From the NCBI RefSeq assembly GCF_009208105.1, contig NZ_WFKL01000001.1, positions 3,100,001-3,164,000 on the forward strand: a stretch of 64,000 bases of DNA, in the 5' to 3' direction. How positions within the stretch are numbered: position 1 is the first letter of the stretch; the number at the start of each line of letters is the position of its first letter. Shown here piece after piece: positions 48,667 through 58,314 of this stretch. The position numbers and the translations under genes are program-made. The stretch is from Rouxiella sp. S1S-2 (GTDB taxonomy: Bacteria > Pseudomonadota > Gammaproteobacteria > Enterobacterales > Enterobacteriaceae). A model generated the notes under the pieces. It had not been told where the DNA came from and searched no databases. It saw nothing but the letters and a program-made list of their open reading frames with translations.

Positions 48667-49728
48667 ATGAAAATTATCGTAACAGGTGGTGCTGGCTTTA
48701 TTGGCTCGGCCGTCGCAAGAAATATTATTCAAAATACCCAAGACAGCGTACTCGTTATTGATAATCTGAGCTACGCCGGTAATCTTGCATCTTTGGCACC
48801 GGTCAGTGATGATTCACGTTATCAGTTCGCTCAAATTGATATTTGTGATGCTGAAGCCCTTAACGCTATTTTTGCGGACTACCAACCTGATGCGATAATG
48901 CATTTGGCTGCAGAAAGTCACGTAGACCGGTCTATTGATGGCCCGGGTGCTTTCGTACAAACTAACGTGGTGGGTACCTACACTCTGTTGGAAGCAGCAC
49001 GTCGCTATTGGTTAAGTTTGGCTGAAGACAAGAAAGCGGATTTCCGTTTCCACCATATTTCTACCGATGAAGTTTATGGTGACTTGCACGGCGTGGACGA
49101 CCTGTTCACCGAAGAAACGCCGTATTCACCAAGCAGTCCCTACTCCGCCACCAAAGCGGCCAGTGACCATCTGGTCAGAGCCTGGACTCGTACCTACGGC
49201 CTTCCTACGCTGGTCACCAACTGCTCGAATAACTACGGTCCGTATCACTTCCCCGAGAAGCTGATCCCACTGATTATCCTCAACGCGTTGGCCGGAAAAC
49301 CGCTTCCAGTTTATGGCAAAGGCGATCAAATCCGTGACTGGCTTTATGTAGAAGACCACGCACGTGCGCTGTACAAAGTGGTTACCGAAGGCAAAATTGG
49401 CGAAACTTACAATATCGGCGGTCACAATGAGCGCCAGAATATCGATGTCGTTAATACTATTTGCGATTTACTGGAAGAACTCGTTCCACAGAAACCTGAA
49501 GGTGTTAAACACTACCGTGATTTAATTACCTGGGTTGCCGACCGTCCTGGTCACGACAAACGTTATGCTATTGATGCAAGCAAAATTGATCGTGAATTAG
49601 GTTGGAAACCGGAAGAAACGTTTGAAAGCGGAATTCGTAAAACGGTTGAATGGTATCTGCAGAACTTCGAGTGGGTAAATACTATTAAAGCGGGTACTTG
49701 GACTGAGCGTCTTGGTCTTACAAAATAA
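48667..49728 (+). CDS. rmlB: dTDP-glucose 4,6-dehydratase
   Basis: 353 residues from ATG 48667, preceded by GAGGA; the longer frame that overlaps the upstream gene is rejected. Extended SDR with [31 protein letters not shown] and [12 protein letters not shown] (YxxxK). It makes dTDP-4-keto-6-deoxyglucose, the branch point for L-rhamnose (RmlC/D) and for the FdtA/FdtB sugar downstream. Also called rfbB. Confidence 0.98.
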   Translation: MKIIVTGGAGFIGSAVARNIIQNTQDSVLVIDNLSYAGNLASLAPVSDDSRYQFAQIDICDAEALNAIFADYQPDAIMHLAAESHVDRSIDGPGAFVQTNVVGTYTLLEAARRYWLSLAEDKKADFRFHHISTDEVYGDLHGVDDLFTEETPYSPSSPYSATKAASDHLVRAWTRTYGLPTLVTNCSNNYGPYHFPEKLIPLIILNALAGKPLPVYGKGDQIRDWLYVEDHARALYKVVTEGKIGETYNIGGHNERQNIDVVNTICDLLEELVPQKPEGVKHYRDLITWVADRPGHDKRYAIDASKIDRELGWKPEETFESGIRKTVEWYLQNFEWVNTIKAGTWTERLGLTK

Positions 49729-49747
49729 ATTTTAAGGTGACAGTATC

Positions 49748-50623
49748 ATGAAAGGTATCATTCTGGCTGGTGGTTCAGGAACGCGTTTATATCCCCTTAC
49801 CCGCGGTGTGTCGAAGCAGCTGCTCCCTATTTATGATAAGCCAATGGTGTATTACCCAATCTCTGTATTAATGCTGGCTGGCATTAAAGATATATTGATT
49901 ATTACGACACCTGAAGATAACGAAGCATTTGTTCGCCTGTTAGGTGATGGATCACAGTTTGGTATTAATTTAAGTTTTGCTATTCAGCCAAGCCCAGACG
50001 GTTTGGCTCAGGCCTTTATTATTGGTGAAGACTTTATTGCCGGAGACAAATGTGCGCTGGTATTAGGCGACAATATCTTCTTCGGTGAAAGTTTCGGCCG
50101 TAAGTTGGAACACGCTGTTCAAAATAGTGATGGTGCTACCGTCTTCGGCTATCAGGTTATGGACCCTGAGCGTTTTGGTGTGGTTGAGTTTGACACCGAC
50201 AATCGTGCGATTTCCATTGAAGAGAAACCGACTCACCCGCGCTCCAACTGGGCGGTGACCGGCCTTTACTTCTATGACCATCACGTGGTTGAAATGGCCA
50301 AGCAGATCAAACCTTCTCATCGCGGTGAGCTGGAAATTACCACCTTGAACCAGATGTACATGGATTTAGGTAAGCTGAAGGTTGAACAGTTGGGCCGCGG
50401 CTTTGCCTGGTTAGACACCGGCACTCACGATAGCCTGCTTGAAGCTTCTCAATTTATTCACACTATTGAGAAACGTCAGGGCTTCAAAGTGGCCTGCCTT
50501 GAAGAGATTGCCTTCCGTAAAGGCTGGATTTCGCGTGAGCAAGTTGCTGAACAAGCGAAAGTTCTGGCTAAAACCGGCTATGGCAAATATCTGACACAGC
50601 TGATTGAATCCAAGGAAATCTAA
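49748..50623 (+). CDS. rmlA: Glucose-1-phosphate thymidylyltransferase
   Basis: 291 residues. Begins [18 protein letters not shown]; contains [16 protein letters not shown] and VLGDNIFFG. It makes dTDP-glucose, allosterically inhibited by dTDP-rhamnose in the family. Ribosome-binding site AAGGTGA. Adjacent to rmlB and 1 base before rmlC. Confidence 0.98.
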   Translation: MKGIILAGGSGTRLYPLTRGVSKQLLPIYDKPMVYYPISVLMLAGIKDILIITTPEDNEAFVRLLGDGSQFGINLSFAIQPSPDGLAQAFIIGEDFIAGDKCALVLGDNIFFGESFGRKLEHAVQNSDGATVFGYQVMDPERFGVVEFDTDNRAISIEEKPTHPRSNWAVTGLYFYDHHVVEMAKQIKPSHRGELEITTLNQMYMDLGKLKVEQLGRGFAWLDTGTHDSLLEASQFIHTIEKRQGFKVACLEEIAFRKGWISREQVAEQAKVLAKTGYGKYLTQLIESKEI

Positions 50624-50624
50624 C

Positions 50625-51161
50625 ATGGAAATCATCGATACGCCTCTCGTCGGCGTGAAAATTATCCAGCCAAAAATCTTTGGTGATAGCCGTGGTTTCT
50701 TTCTAGAAACGTTTGAGAAAAAACGTTATCAAGAAATGTTGAATATTGACCTGGAGTTTGTGCAGGACAACCACTCGCGCTCTTCCAAAGGCGTATTGCG
50801 CGGCATGCATTTTCAAACCGCCAATCCTCAAGGAAAACTGGTTCGCGTGGTGCGCGGCGAGGTCTATGACGTTGCCGTAGACATTCGTCCCGATTCTCCC
50901 TCTTTCGGCAAGTGGCACGGCGTGCTGCTTTCTGAAGAAAACAAAACCCAATTTTGGGTACCACCAGGTTTGGCACACGGGTTTGTCGTTCTGTCTGACG
51001 TTGCTGATTTTGAGTATAAATGCACCAATTATTATGCGCCCGAGCTTGAGGCGTGTTTAATCTGGAATGACCCGGAAGTCGGCATTGAGTGGCCAATCGA
51101 TAACCCTCTTTTGTCAGAGAAAGACAAACTTGGGAAACCACTGCGGGAACTGGTGAAATGA
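50625..51161 (+). CDS. rmlC: dTDP-4-dehydrorhamnose 3,5-epimerase
   Basis: 178 residues from ATG 50625. Cupin fold with GDSRGFFLETF, the catalytic His in QDNHSRSSKGVLRGMHFQ, and WVPPGLAHGFVVLSD. It converts the RmlB product to dTDP-4-keto-L-rhamnose. Overlaps rmlD by 4 bases. Confidence 0.97.
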   Translation: MEIIDTPLVGVKIIQPKIFGDSRGFFLETFEKKRYQEMLNIDLEFVQDNHSRSSKGVLRGMHFQTANPQGKLVRVVRGEVYDVAVDIRPDSPSFGKWHGVLLSEENKTQFWVPPGLAHGFVVLSDVADFEYKCTNYYAPELEACLIWNDPEVGIEWPIDNPLLSEKDKLGKPLRELVK

Positions 51162-52012
51162 AAATTTTACTGACCGGCGCCAACGGCCAACTGGGGCGCT
51201 GTTTCCAGGACCGCTTACCTGAGGGCTGGCACGTTAAAGCACTCGGTTCTGCGGAACTGGATATCGGCAACGCCTCTCAGGTTGAAGAAGTTGTAAATAC
51301 ATGGAAACCCGATGCCATTGTTAATGCCGGTGCCTACACTGGCGTTGATAAAGCGGAAAGCGAGCCGGAAGCAGCGGCACGGGTTAACACACAAGGGCCT
51401 GAAAATCTGGCACTGGCAGCGCGCTCAAGCGGTGCGAAGCTGATTCACGTTTCTACTGACTATGTATTTGATGGCCAAGGCACCCAGCCGTATTTAGAAA
51501 CCGATCCAACGGCTCCGTTGGGTGTTTACGGCAAGACGAAATTAGACGGTGAGCATGCGGTTCAATCCGTACTGCCCGACGCCGCGATTATTCGTACCGC
51601 CTGGGTATTTAGCGAGTATGGCAATAATTTCGTAAAAACCATGGTTAAGCTTTCGGAAAAACGTGATGCACTTGGCATCGTTGGCGATCAACGCGGATGT
51701 CCGACCTACGCCGGTGACCTTGCTACGGCAATCATCAAACTGCTCCAGCAGGATGCTGCGGGCGGCATTTATCACTACGGCGGCAATCGTGAAGTTTCAT
51801 GGTTCGAATTTGCCGATAGAATCTTTGACGTTGCCGTTTCTAAAGGACGCATCGAGAAAAAGCCTGCGCTGAGCGCAGTTACCACCGCGCAGTACCCTAC
51901 TCCGGCAAAACGTCCGGCGTATTCAGTGCTGGACGGTGAAAAGATTAAAGCTCTGGGAATTGCCCTGTCCGATTGGGACAAGGCGCTAACTGAAATTATC
52001 AATAAGTTTTGA
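51158..52012 (+). CDS. rmlD: dTDP-4-dehydrorhamnose reductase
   Basis: 284 residues, extended SDR with LTGANGQLGRC, STDYVFDGQG and YGKTKLDGE (YxxxK). The last step to dTDP-L-rhamnose. The order here is B-A-C-D rather than the B-D-A-C of many E. coli clusters. Confidence 0.97.
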   Translation: MKILLTGANGQLGRCFQDRLPEGWHVKALGSAELDIGNASQVEEVVNTWKPDAIVNAGAYTGVDKAESEPEAAARVNTQGPENLALAARSSGAKLIHVSTDYVFDGQGTQPYLETDPTAPLGVYGKTKLDGEHAVQSVLPDAAIIRTAWVFSEYGNNFVKTMVKLSEKRDALGIVGDQRGCPTYAGDLATAIIKLLQQDAAGGIYHYGGNREVSWFEFADRIFDVAVSKGRIEKKPALSAVTTAQYPTPAKRPAYSVLDGEKIKALGIALSDWDKALTEIINKF

Positions 52013-52094
52013 TGTTGGGCACGACTGTCTTACAGCTAAATCGCCGATACTTTCCGGTGATTTAGCTCATGAATCTTCCGAACGCTGAGACACT

Positions 52095-53045
52095 ATGAGA
52101 AAAATAAACGTTATTCTGGCTGCCTATAACGGTGAGAAGTACATAACAGAACAGATACAGTCGATTTTACTCAATTTTACTCATCTACCCGAGTACGACT
52201 GCCACCTTTTAGTGTCCGATGATAATTCTTCTGATAACACCTCGGCGATTGTTCAGCGTTTTAATCAACAGGACCCGCGCATTGCGCTGCTTGATAACAG
52301 TAAAAAAGGCGGGCCTCGCGAGAACTTTAATTACTTGATCACGCATACTGACGCAGACTACACCTTTTTCAGTGACCAGGATGACCTGTGGTTGCCAAAT
52401 AAAATGCGTTTGTTTATGGACAGATTTATCGAGTTAGAACAGCAGAAAGCGGGTCCAATATTGATTCACTCGGATCTCTGCGTTGCCGACAAAAACCTGT
52501 CTCCGGTGCATCCGTCGATGTTCACCTACCAGAATTTGAATCGAAACCCGGACTTCGCCGCACTTATCGTCAGTAACTCGGTAACCGGCTGCGTAATGGC
52601 CCTCAACCGTGAACTGCTGACCGACGTGCAAAACAGTCGCATCGGCGAATCCATCATGCATGACTGGTACATTGCCCTACTGGCATCCGCCACAGGACGT
52701 CTCAATTTTATTGATCATTCGCTCATTCTTTATCGCCAGCACGGCAACAATCAGGTAGGCGCGAAGTCAGCCTCTATCCGCGATATGCTGTTGGGTGGTT
52801 CGATGAAGAAAAAAATGGCGCTAACGCGTGAGTCGGTGCTCAAAACGCGAGCCCAGGCCCAGCTGTTTCTTGAAGATCACGGCCAACGGTTAAAACCGGA
52901 AGACAAAGCGCTGCTGCAGGACTACGTTGAATCCTTTGAAAAAGGCAGCTTCTCCAGATTTAAACTATTTAACAGCCGCGGCATTCGAAAATCCGGTATG
53001 TTAAGAAGCGTGTTCTTCTTCATTTTCTACGTACTGGGTCGCTAG
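52095..53045 (+). CDS. GT2 glycosyltransferase
   Basis: 316 residues. GT-A motifs: INVILAAYNGEKYI (3-16), SDDNSSDNT (about 37), the DxD-like SDQDDLW (about 93) and the catalytic-base region MHDWYIALL (about 190). C-terminus (about 265-316) is basic with a hydrophobic end that may contact the membrane. Likely a rhamnosyl or other dTDP/UDP-sugar transferase of the repeat unit. Confidence 0.87.
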   Translation: MRKINVILAAYNGEKYITEQIQSILLNFTHLPEYDCHLLVSDDNSSDNTSAIVQRFNQQDPRIALLDNSKKGGPRENFNYLITHTDADYTFFSDQDDLWLPNKMRLFMDRFIELEQQKAGPILIHSDLCVADKNLSPVHPSMFTYQNLNRNPDFAALIVSNSVTGCVMALNRELLTDVQNSRIGESIMHDWYIALLASATGRLNFIDHSLILYRQHGNNQVGAKSASIRDMLLGGSMKKKMALTRESVLKTRAQAQLFLEDHGQRLKPEDKALLQDYVESFEKGSFSRFKLFNSRGIRKSGMLRSVFFFIFYVLGR

Positions 53046-53143
53046 AACCGAGGCTGGTTTCGGCATTTATACTCATTTATCCGTTATCGTCATGCCTGGC
53101 CAAGCAATGCGGTGCTGCCTTGGTCGGGTAAAAGGTTATTAGA

Positions 53144-54370
53144 ATGTTCACGATCCATGAGCCGAAGAAATTTTTATCGAAAATAGCCATTTTTCTTATA
53201 ATGGGCCGCAGCGTTTTATGTATTCCAATGATTGGCCTGCATCTGGTTTGCGATTCCCGAGCACTGGCACGCTTCTTTAAACTCATTGCCCCCCTAACGC
53301 TGCTTATATTCATCTTTGCCGTGTATTCGCTAAACCAGATTAATGAGCTTAGGTGGGTACTCGGTCAGTCACGTGACATTATGCTGGCGTTTGTGGTGTT
53401 TGCTTTTCTGGCTTCAATTCCGGCAAGCTTTGGCGGTGAATTACTGGCCTACCGCTCGCTAAAAAGCGCGGCGATATTTATTGCAGTGGCCAAAGTATTA
53501 ATCATTGCTATTGGCGCAGTGACCGGTATCGACCCGATGGTTATCATAAAACTCATCACCAAGGTGTGGGATATCCATCTGATGACGCTGGGCGTAGACG
53601 ACAGCTTTTTGACGCGCTTACAGATCCCGATTGACTCCGCAACGCCGTTCCTGCTTTACGTTGTGGTTAGCGAGCTGCTGCTCAGCAACAAAAACAGAAT
53701 TAGAAATTATATCGGCTTTGCGCTGTTGCTGATTTCCTTGTTGCTGACCTTCTCGCGATTCTTTTGGGGCTGCGGCCTATTGCTGATGGCATTGAGCTTA
53801 ATATTTAACTCGAAGTTGTCGACCAAAATGTATTTCATCATCGGTGCCTGCGTGATTGGCTATATCCTTTATGCCTTTACCCCAGTTGGCGATTATTTTG
53901 ACAAGATTGTTGGCACCCGTTTTGGTGCCAACGTGAATAACTCGGCGTCGGACAGCTTCCGTATTACCCAGAAAGCGGCTCTCAGCCAGCGTATTTATGA
54001 CAACGTGATATTTGGTCACGGCCTGGGCTACTATCTTCCCAGCCTGATACGCGCATCGGATACGCCCTATCTTTATGAAAACCAGACGCTCTCAATGATA
54101 ATGAACCTGGGCTTTGTCGGGTCGATATTACTGATGTTAACGCTCGGCATGGTTATTTTCGGCTACTGCTATAACCAGCAAGAAACCAAATTTCTTAATA
54201 TCATGCTGACCCTGCTTTTCCTGACGCTATGGGTCGCGGGCGGATACTTCAACCCACTGCTGTTTGGGTCTTCTGGAGGTGTAATCCTGTTTTTCTGCGC
54301 GCGTCATCATGCAATTGTGAAAAACTTTAAAACGGATTCATCGCCAGAGTTTTCGGCAGCAAGGACTTAA
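53144..54370 (+). CDS. wzy: Wzy-like O-antigen/capsule repeat-unit polymerase
   Basis: 408 residues, strongly hydrophobic with ten or more membrane segments and a large periplasmic loop about 255-315. It carries no catalytic motif readable by eye, which is normal for Wzy. The assignment rests on topology, length and being the only such protein in a cluster with Wzx, Wza and Wzc. Several closely spaced ATGs make the exact start uncertain. The next gene begins one base after its stop. Confidence 0.75.
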   Translation: MFTIHEPKKFLSKIAIFLIMGRSVLCIPMIGLHLVCDSRALARFFKLIAPLTLLIFIFAVYSLNQINELRWVLGQSRDIMLAFVVFAFLASIPASFGGELLAYRSLKSAAIFIAVAKVLIIAIGAVTGIDPMVIIKLITKVWDIHLMTLGVDDSFLTRLQIPIDSATPFLLYVVVSELLLSNKNRIRNYIGFALLLISLLLTFSRFFWGCGLLLMALSLIFNSKLSTKMYFIIGACVIGYILYAFTPVGDYFDKIVGTRFGANVNNSASDSFRITQKAALSQRIYDNVIFGHGLGYYLPSLIRASDTPYLYENQTLSMIMNLGFVGSILLMLTLGMVIFGYCYNQQETKFLNIMLTLLFLTLWVAGGYFNPLLFGSSGGVILFFCARHHAIVKNFKTDSSPEFSAART

Positions 54371-54371
54371 C

Positions 54372-55790
54372 ATGAAAACGTTGATTCAACCGTTACGGTC
54401 AAGAGCGTTAAAAACTCAGAATCTCAACGAAAGCCTCCAGGCTGCCGAAATGTATGGCTCTTTGTTGCATACCGTGGATATTGGCCAGTATGACGACCCT
54501 GCTCTTGAGCAGGCGTTGACTGACGCCGCAGAGGCCTCATTGCCGCCTCTGGTAGCAGTCGCTGAGAAAAGAGATTGCCTGCACATTATTTCCGAAGCTT
54601 ATATTATTGGCGGTCATACGCGATTAATGGAAAAGCTTGCCGGGATGCACGCTGAGAAGCCGGACCTGTTAATTACCCGCAGCGCCGATGAGAAAGCGTT
54701 AACTCGTTGCAAGATGGTGTTCTCAGTGGTGCATGAAATTAAGTCTGTCGACTTAATTGAAAAAATTTCGGAAATTCGTGCGTACTGTGCGCTTTATCAG
54801 CGAGTGGTGTTGCATATACACAGCAATGATATTACGACGGTCGTGGCCTGCGGGTTGGTAAAAAAAATACAGCCCCTTAGCGTTTATTTTGTTAATCACG
54901 CTGACCACGCCTTCACGTTCGGCAGTTCTATAGCCGACTACTACTTTCAATTAAGCAGTTATGGTGCTCGCCTCGACCGCTTAAAAACGTTGGTCGGAGA
55001 AACCTCGTTCCTTGGCATACCGGTTACCGACGTTCGCCCTGTTACATCGGCCGCTGCGGAACTGTCATCACCAGAGCTGATGGTTGATAGTAAACTTAAT
55101 TTTTTCAGCTCCGGCTCAGCCATTAAGTTCAAGCCTTTTCGGGGTGCAGATATTCGCCCGCTGGTCAGGCGTATTCTTGATACCTGGCCCAAGGCCACCT
55201 TCACACTGGTCGGCATCACGCCGCTAACAAACTTTTGGTGGTGGCCGCTTAAATTACGCTACGGCAGCCGACTGAAAATATTGCGCTTTCTTCCCTACGA
55301 TAAATTTATCGGCCTTTCTCGTGAGGCAGACTTTTATGTAGACAGCTATCCCTTCCCCGGAGGAACAGCATTTGCCGAACAGATCCTTGGCGGCAAACGT
55401 GGAATAGGGCTGGTGTCGAAGGTGCAAGGATATTCTCCCGCTGACAAGCTGAAAAAAGAGTCTGTTGATCAAGTTATCGACAAAATAAAAAATTATGCTG
55501 ACGAAGGTGTGGTTGATGAAATTGTCAGTGTTAACGGTTATGACGCGGTAAAAGCACGCTATCTCGCCTGTTTATACGAAAATACCGCCTCAACGTTCAG
55601 TATGGAGAGTTTGGTTCCCTGGAGCGGCGATTCGCAAAGTCTGCTGGTCCGTAAAGAGATATTTGTTCCTGTGAGTCCTGTAGTAATGAAATATATTTTC
55701 AAGACCGACAAACAACTTTTTATTAATCTATTTTTACGCATGTCGCTATTTAATAAAGCCTACATTAGCTGGAATGCGGTAAAAGGATGA
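54372..55790 (+). CDS. Putative GT-B glycosyltransferase, divergent family
   Basis: 472 residues, soluble-looking. The N-terminal half has IISEAYIIGGHTRLMEKL and a hydrophobic VVLHIHSNDITTVVACGL stretch; the C-terminal half has LNFFSSGSAIKFKPF, AEATFTLVG-like donor-side strands and VDSYPFPGGTAFAEQILGGKRG. The latter resembles the sugar-nucleotide loop of GT41-like (OGT/SPY) proteins by eye. I do not recognise a named family member. Translationally adjacent to wzy, so probably a repeat-unit transferase. Confidence 0.6.
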   Translation: MKTLIQPLRSRALKTQNLNESLQAAEMYGSLLHTVDIGQYDDPALEQALTDAAEASLPPLVAVAEKRDCLHIISEAYIIGGHTRLMEKLAGMHAEKPDLLITRSADEKALTRCKMVFSVVHEIKSVDLIEKISEIRAYCALYQRVVLHIHSNDITTVVACGLVKKIQPLSVYFVNHADHAFTFGSSIADYYFQLSSYGARLDRLKTLVGETSFLGIPVTDVRPVTSAAAELSSPELMVDSKLNFFSSGSAIKFKPFRGADIRPLVRRILDTWPKATFTLVGITPLTNFWWWPLKLRYGSRLKILRFLPYDKFIGLSREADFYVDSYPFPGGTAFAEQILGGKRGIGLVSKVQGYSPADKLKKESVDQVIDKIKNYADEGVVDEIVSVNGYDAVKARYLACLYENTASTFSMESLVPWSGDSQSLLVRKEIFVPVSPVVMKYIFKTDKQLFINLFLRMSLFNKAYISWNAVKG

Positions 55791-56102
55791 ATTACTTTTC
55801 TCAACTCCTTGAAGAACCACAATGAGCGACTACTCTCTATTCGGCCCAGGCGGGTTTATAAGCCGTCACAATCGGCGAAAATAAATATAAATAAGTCCCT
55901 GTATTCACCGCCAATTAATTTCACAACATAGTGTAAGAAGGCGGAATAATTGCGTAATTTTCGTCCAAGAATATCTGTCATAACCATTCTATCTCGGTGG
56001 GCTTAGCAATAGATACCGGCTTTAAAATGTGACATTAGTATTGACCTATAAGGTCTCCTAAAAGTCCCAAGTATAACTAATCATAAGGTTAGAGGCGTTA
56101 TT
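55791..56102 (+). other. Intergenic gap inside the capsule operon
   Basis: 312 bases with no gene, more AT-rich than its neighbours. A small inverted repeat GACC-TATAA-GGTC lies about 56043-56055 and TATAAC at about 56072. An internal promoter for the fdt module is possible but no consensus pair is seen. Confidence 0.35.
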
Positions 56103-56558
56103 ATGAATTTATTTACACACACTGATGAAAAAGACTCTCTGCAGCCGCCACAGCAGGCCGTCGTCGACTTGGTGACATTCACCGATGAGCGCGGCTGTCT
56201 GGTCAGCGTGGAATCAATGAATCAAGTACCGTTTGATATTAAAAGACTGTTTTACATCTTTAATACCAACGCTAATCAGAATCGCGGTTTCCACGCACAC
56301 CGTAGAGACAAGCAGTTCCTGATCTGCCTGGTGGGTAAACTGCGTGTACGCCTTAATGACGGTACCAAAATCAGCGACCATTGGCTCGACAGCCCATCAA
56401 AAGGTCTGCTGGTCAAGGATATGGTTTGGGTCGAAATGCATGACTTCAGCAAGGACTGTGCCTTAGTGGTACTGGCTAGCGAAAAATACGATAAAACTGA
56501 TTATATTCATGACTATGATGTCTTTGTAGCGGAGGCAAAAGAGAGAAATGAAAACTAA
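56103..56558 (+). CDS. fdtA: dTDP-4-dehydro-6-deoxyglucose 3,4-ketoisomerase (FdtA/QdtA, WxcM-like cupin)
   Basis: 151 residues, WxcM/FdtA cupin. The catalytic His pair is GFHAHR (His64, His66), and SPSKGLLVKDMVWVEMHDF is the family block. It isomerises the RmlB product to the 3-keto sugar. Arg30 (DERGCL) fits galacto-type FdtA as remembered, but the second position said to separate FdtA (His) from QdtA (Arg) is Val110, so Fuc3N versus Qui3N is unsettled. Phe50 replaces the Tyr proposed as acid in QdtA. Overlaps the acetyltransferase gene by 11 bases. Confidence 0.88.
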   Translation: MNLFTHTDEKDSLQPPQQAVVDLVTFTDERGCLVSVESMNQVPFDIKRLFYIFNTNANQNRGFHAHRRDKQFLICLVGKLRVRLNDGTKISDHWLDSPSKGLLVKDMVWVEMHDFSKDCALVVLASEKYDKTDYIHDYDVFVAEAKERNEN

Positions 56559-57108
56559 ATATTCGGGAAAGACTATTTTTCTGCGTTTTGCCGAAGTTGA
56601 GGACTATGAGTTTGTACACAGCCTGCGGGTTGCACCTAAAAGCGCCACCTTTCTTTCCAAGGTTGATGACGATCCGCTTCAGCAAAAGACCTGGCTGACC
56701 GAATATAAAAAACGTGAAGCTGCAGGCGTCGAGTTTTACTTCATCATTTCACGTATTGATACCCAGAACCCCGTTGGCTCAATACGCGTTTACAATGTTG
56801 ATTTTGAAGCAGGAACTGCACAGGTTGGCAGCTGGATCCTGAACGATAACAAAACCATGTCGGCAGGCATTGAGTCAATCCTGCTGATTATTGAAATCAT
56901 GTCTGACATGAAAATGCCGGTTCTGATTGTTGATGCTCGTAAAGATCACTCAACCGCCCTGCGCTTCATTAAAAAGATATCTCATCGCTATCGCGGAGAA
57001 GATGAGACTAATCATTTTTATGAGATAGACGTTCCAGTCTTGTTGGCCACTTTCTATAAAGAAAACCAACACTATGTTTTGCCTGAGCTCCCTGAAAAGG
57101 ATGTTTGA
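56548..57108 (+). CDS. GNAT-family N-acetyltransferase, probable dTDP-3-amino-3,6-dideoxyhexose acetylase
   Basis: 186 residues with a GNAT fold: LRFAEVEDYEFVHSLRV (about 11-27), VGSIRVYNVD (about 76-85) and a C-terminal helix-strand part. It sits between fdtA and the aminotransferase with overlapping ends, so N-acetylation of the amino sugar is inferred. Many Fdt/Qdt pathways instead use a left-handed beta-helix acetyltransferase. Confidence 0.78.
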   Translation: MKTKYSGKTIFLRFAEVEDYEFVHSLRVAPKSATFLSKVDDDPLQQKTWLTEYKKREAAGVEFYFIISRIDTQNPVGSIRVYNVDFEAGTAQVGSWILNDNKTMSAGIESILLIIEIMSDMKMPVLIVDARKDHSTALRFIKKISHRYRGEDETNHFYEIDVPVLLATFYKENQHYVLPELPEKDV

Positions 57109-58212
57109 ATGATCAACTTTCTTAACCTCAAGAAGATAAACGCATCCTATGCGGAAGAGTTAAAAGCGGCTTCGGCCCGCGTCATCGACTCTGGATACTA
57201 TATTCTTGGTCCTGAAGTGCGCACTTTCGAGCAGGAATTCGCAGACTTCTGCGGGGTTAAACATTGTATTGGACTTGCTTCCGGACTGGACGCGTTAGTT
57301 CTGATACTGCGCGCATGGAAACTGATGGCCAAACTACAGGACGGTGATGAGGTTATTATTCAGGCCAATGCCTATATCGCCTGCGTGCTTGCCATTACAG
57401 AAAACAATCTCAAGCCCGTATTTGTTGAACCGGACGAGCACAGCTACAACATTGATCCTGCAAAGATTCGCGAAGCTATCACGGCCAAGACCCGCGTAAT
57501 AATGCCTGTGCACTTGTATGGTTATCTCTCTCCAATGCCTGAAATTATGGACATTGCACGTGAGGCTAATCTGTTAGTGCTCGAAGACTGTTCACAGTCT
57601 CATGGGGCAAGCCTGGGCGACAAACGTGCAGGTTTCTGGGGCGATGCCTCGGCATTCAGTTTCTACCCTAGTAAAAATTTGGGCGCATTGGCTGACTCAG
57701 GTGCGGCAACCACTAACGACGAAGAGCTTGATGCCATGCTTCGCGCACTGCGCAACTATGGTTCTAAAGAGCGCTACTATAACCTTTACCAGGGCGTGAA
57801 CAGCCGCCTGAGTGAAATGCAGGCTGCCCTGTTAAGCGTCAAACTGAAATATTTCTGGCAGGAAGTCGATAACCGCCGAAGCATTGCAGAGCGTTATCTG
57901 GCTGGCATCAAAAACCCGCTGATTACGCTGCCGCAGGTTGATCGCAGTGAACAGCATACTTGGCACTTATTCGTGATCCGCTGCCAACAGCGCGATGCGT
58001 TTAAAGCCTATCTTCATGAAAACGGTATCGAAACAATTATTCACTATCCTAAACCGCCTTATCTGCAAGAGGCTTACCCGGAAATGAATCATTTGAGTTT
58101 CCCGCTTAATGAACAGATACATGATGAAATTTTGAGCCTTTCCGCCGACCCGTCGCTGTCAGATGCCGACGTTCAGCACATTATTGATACCTGCAACGCG
58201 TTTTCAGGTTAA
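57109..58212 (+). CDS. fdtB: dTDP-3-keto-6-deoxyhexose aminotransferase (FdtB/QdtB type)
   Basis: 367 residues, DegT/DnrJ/EryC1/StrS family. The PLP lysine is Lys189 (FYPSKNLGAL); LEDCSQSHGA holds the cofactor-binding Asp. It transfers an amino group from glutamate to C3 of the FdtA product. The start directly follows the acetyltransferase stop. The three-gene module plus RmlA/RmlB suffices for dTDP-Fuc3NAc or dTDP-Qui3NAc. Confidence 0.92.
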   Translation: MINFLNLKKINASYAEELKAASARVIDSGYYILGPEVRTFEQEFADFCGVKHCIGLASGLDALVLILRAWKLMAKLQDGDEVIIQANAYIACVLAITENNLKPVFVEPDEHSYNIDPAKIREAITAKTRVIMPVHLYGYLSPMPEIMDIAREANLLVLEDCSQSHGASLGDKRAGFWGDASAFSFYPSKNLGALADSGAATTNDEELDAMLRALRNYGSKERYYNLYQGVNSRLSEMQAALLSVKLKYFWQEVDNRRSIAERYLAGIKNPLITLPQVDRSEQHTWHLFVIRCQQRDAFKAYLHENGIETIIHYPKPPYLQEAYPEMNHLSFPLNEQIHDEILSLSADPSLSDADVQHIIDTCNAFSG

Positions 58213-58314
58213 CTACCCGTACTCATTTAGCGATGACGTGTGACCTTTCACATGTGAAACCAGCCGGATAATCGTCATATTTACCCCGGCTCTAACCTTA
58301 GGTTGTATCGCCTT

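Noticed and set aside
50662..51270. 202-codon minus-strand frame over rmlC and rmlD
   Set aside because: Overlaps two certain genes on the other strand; no known domain.
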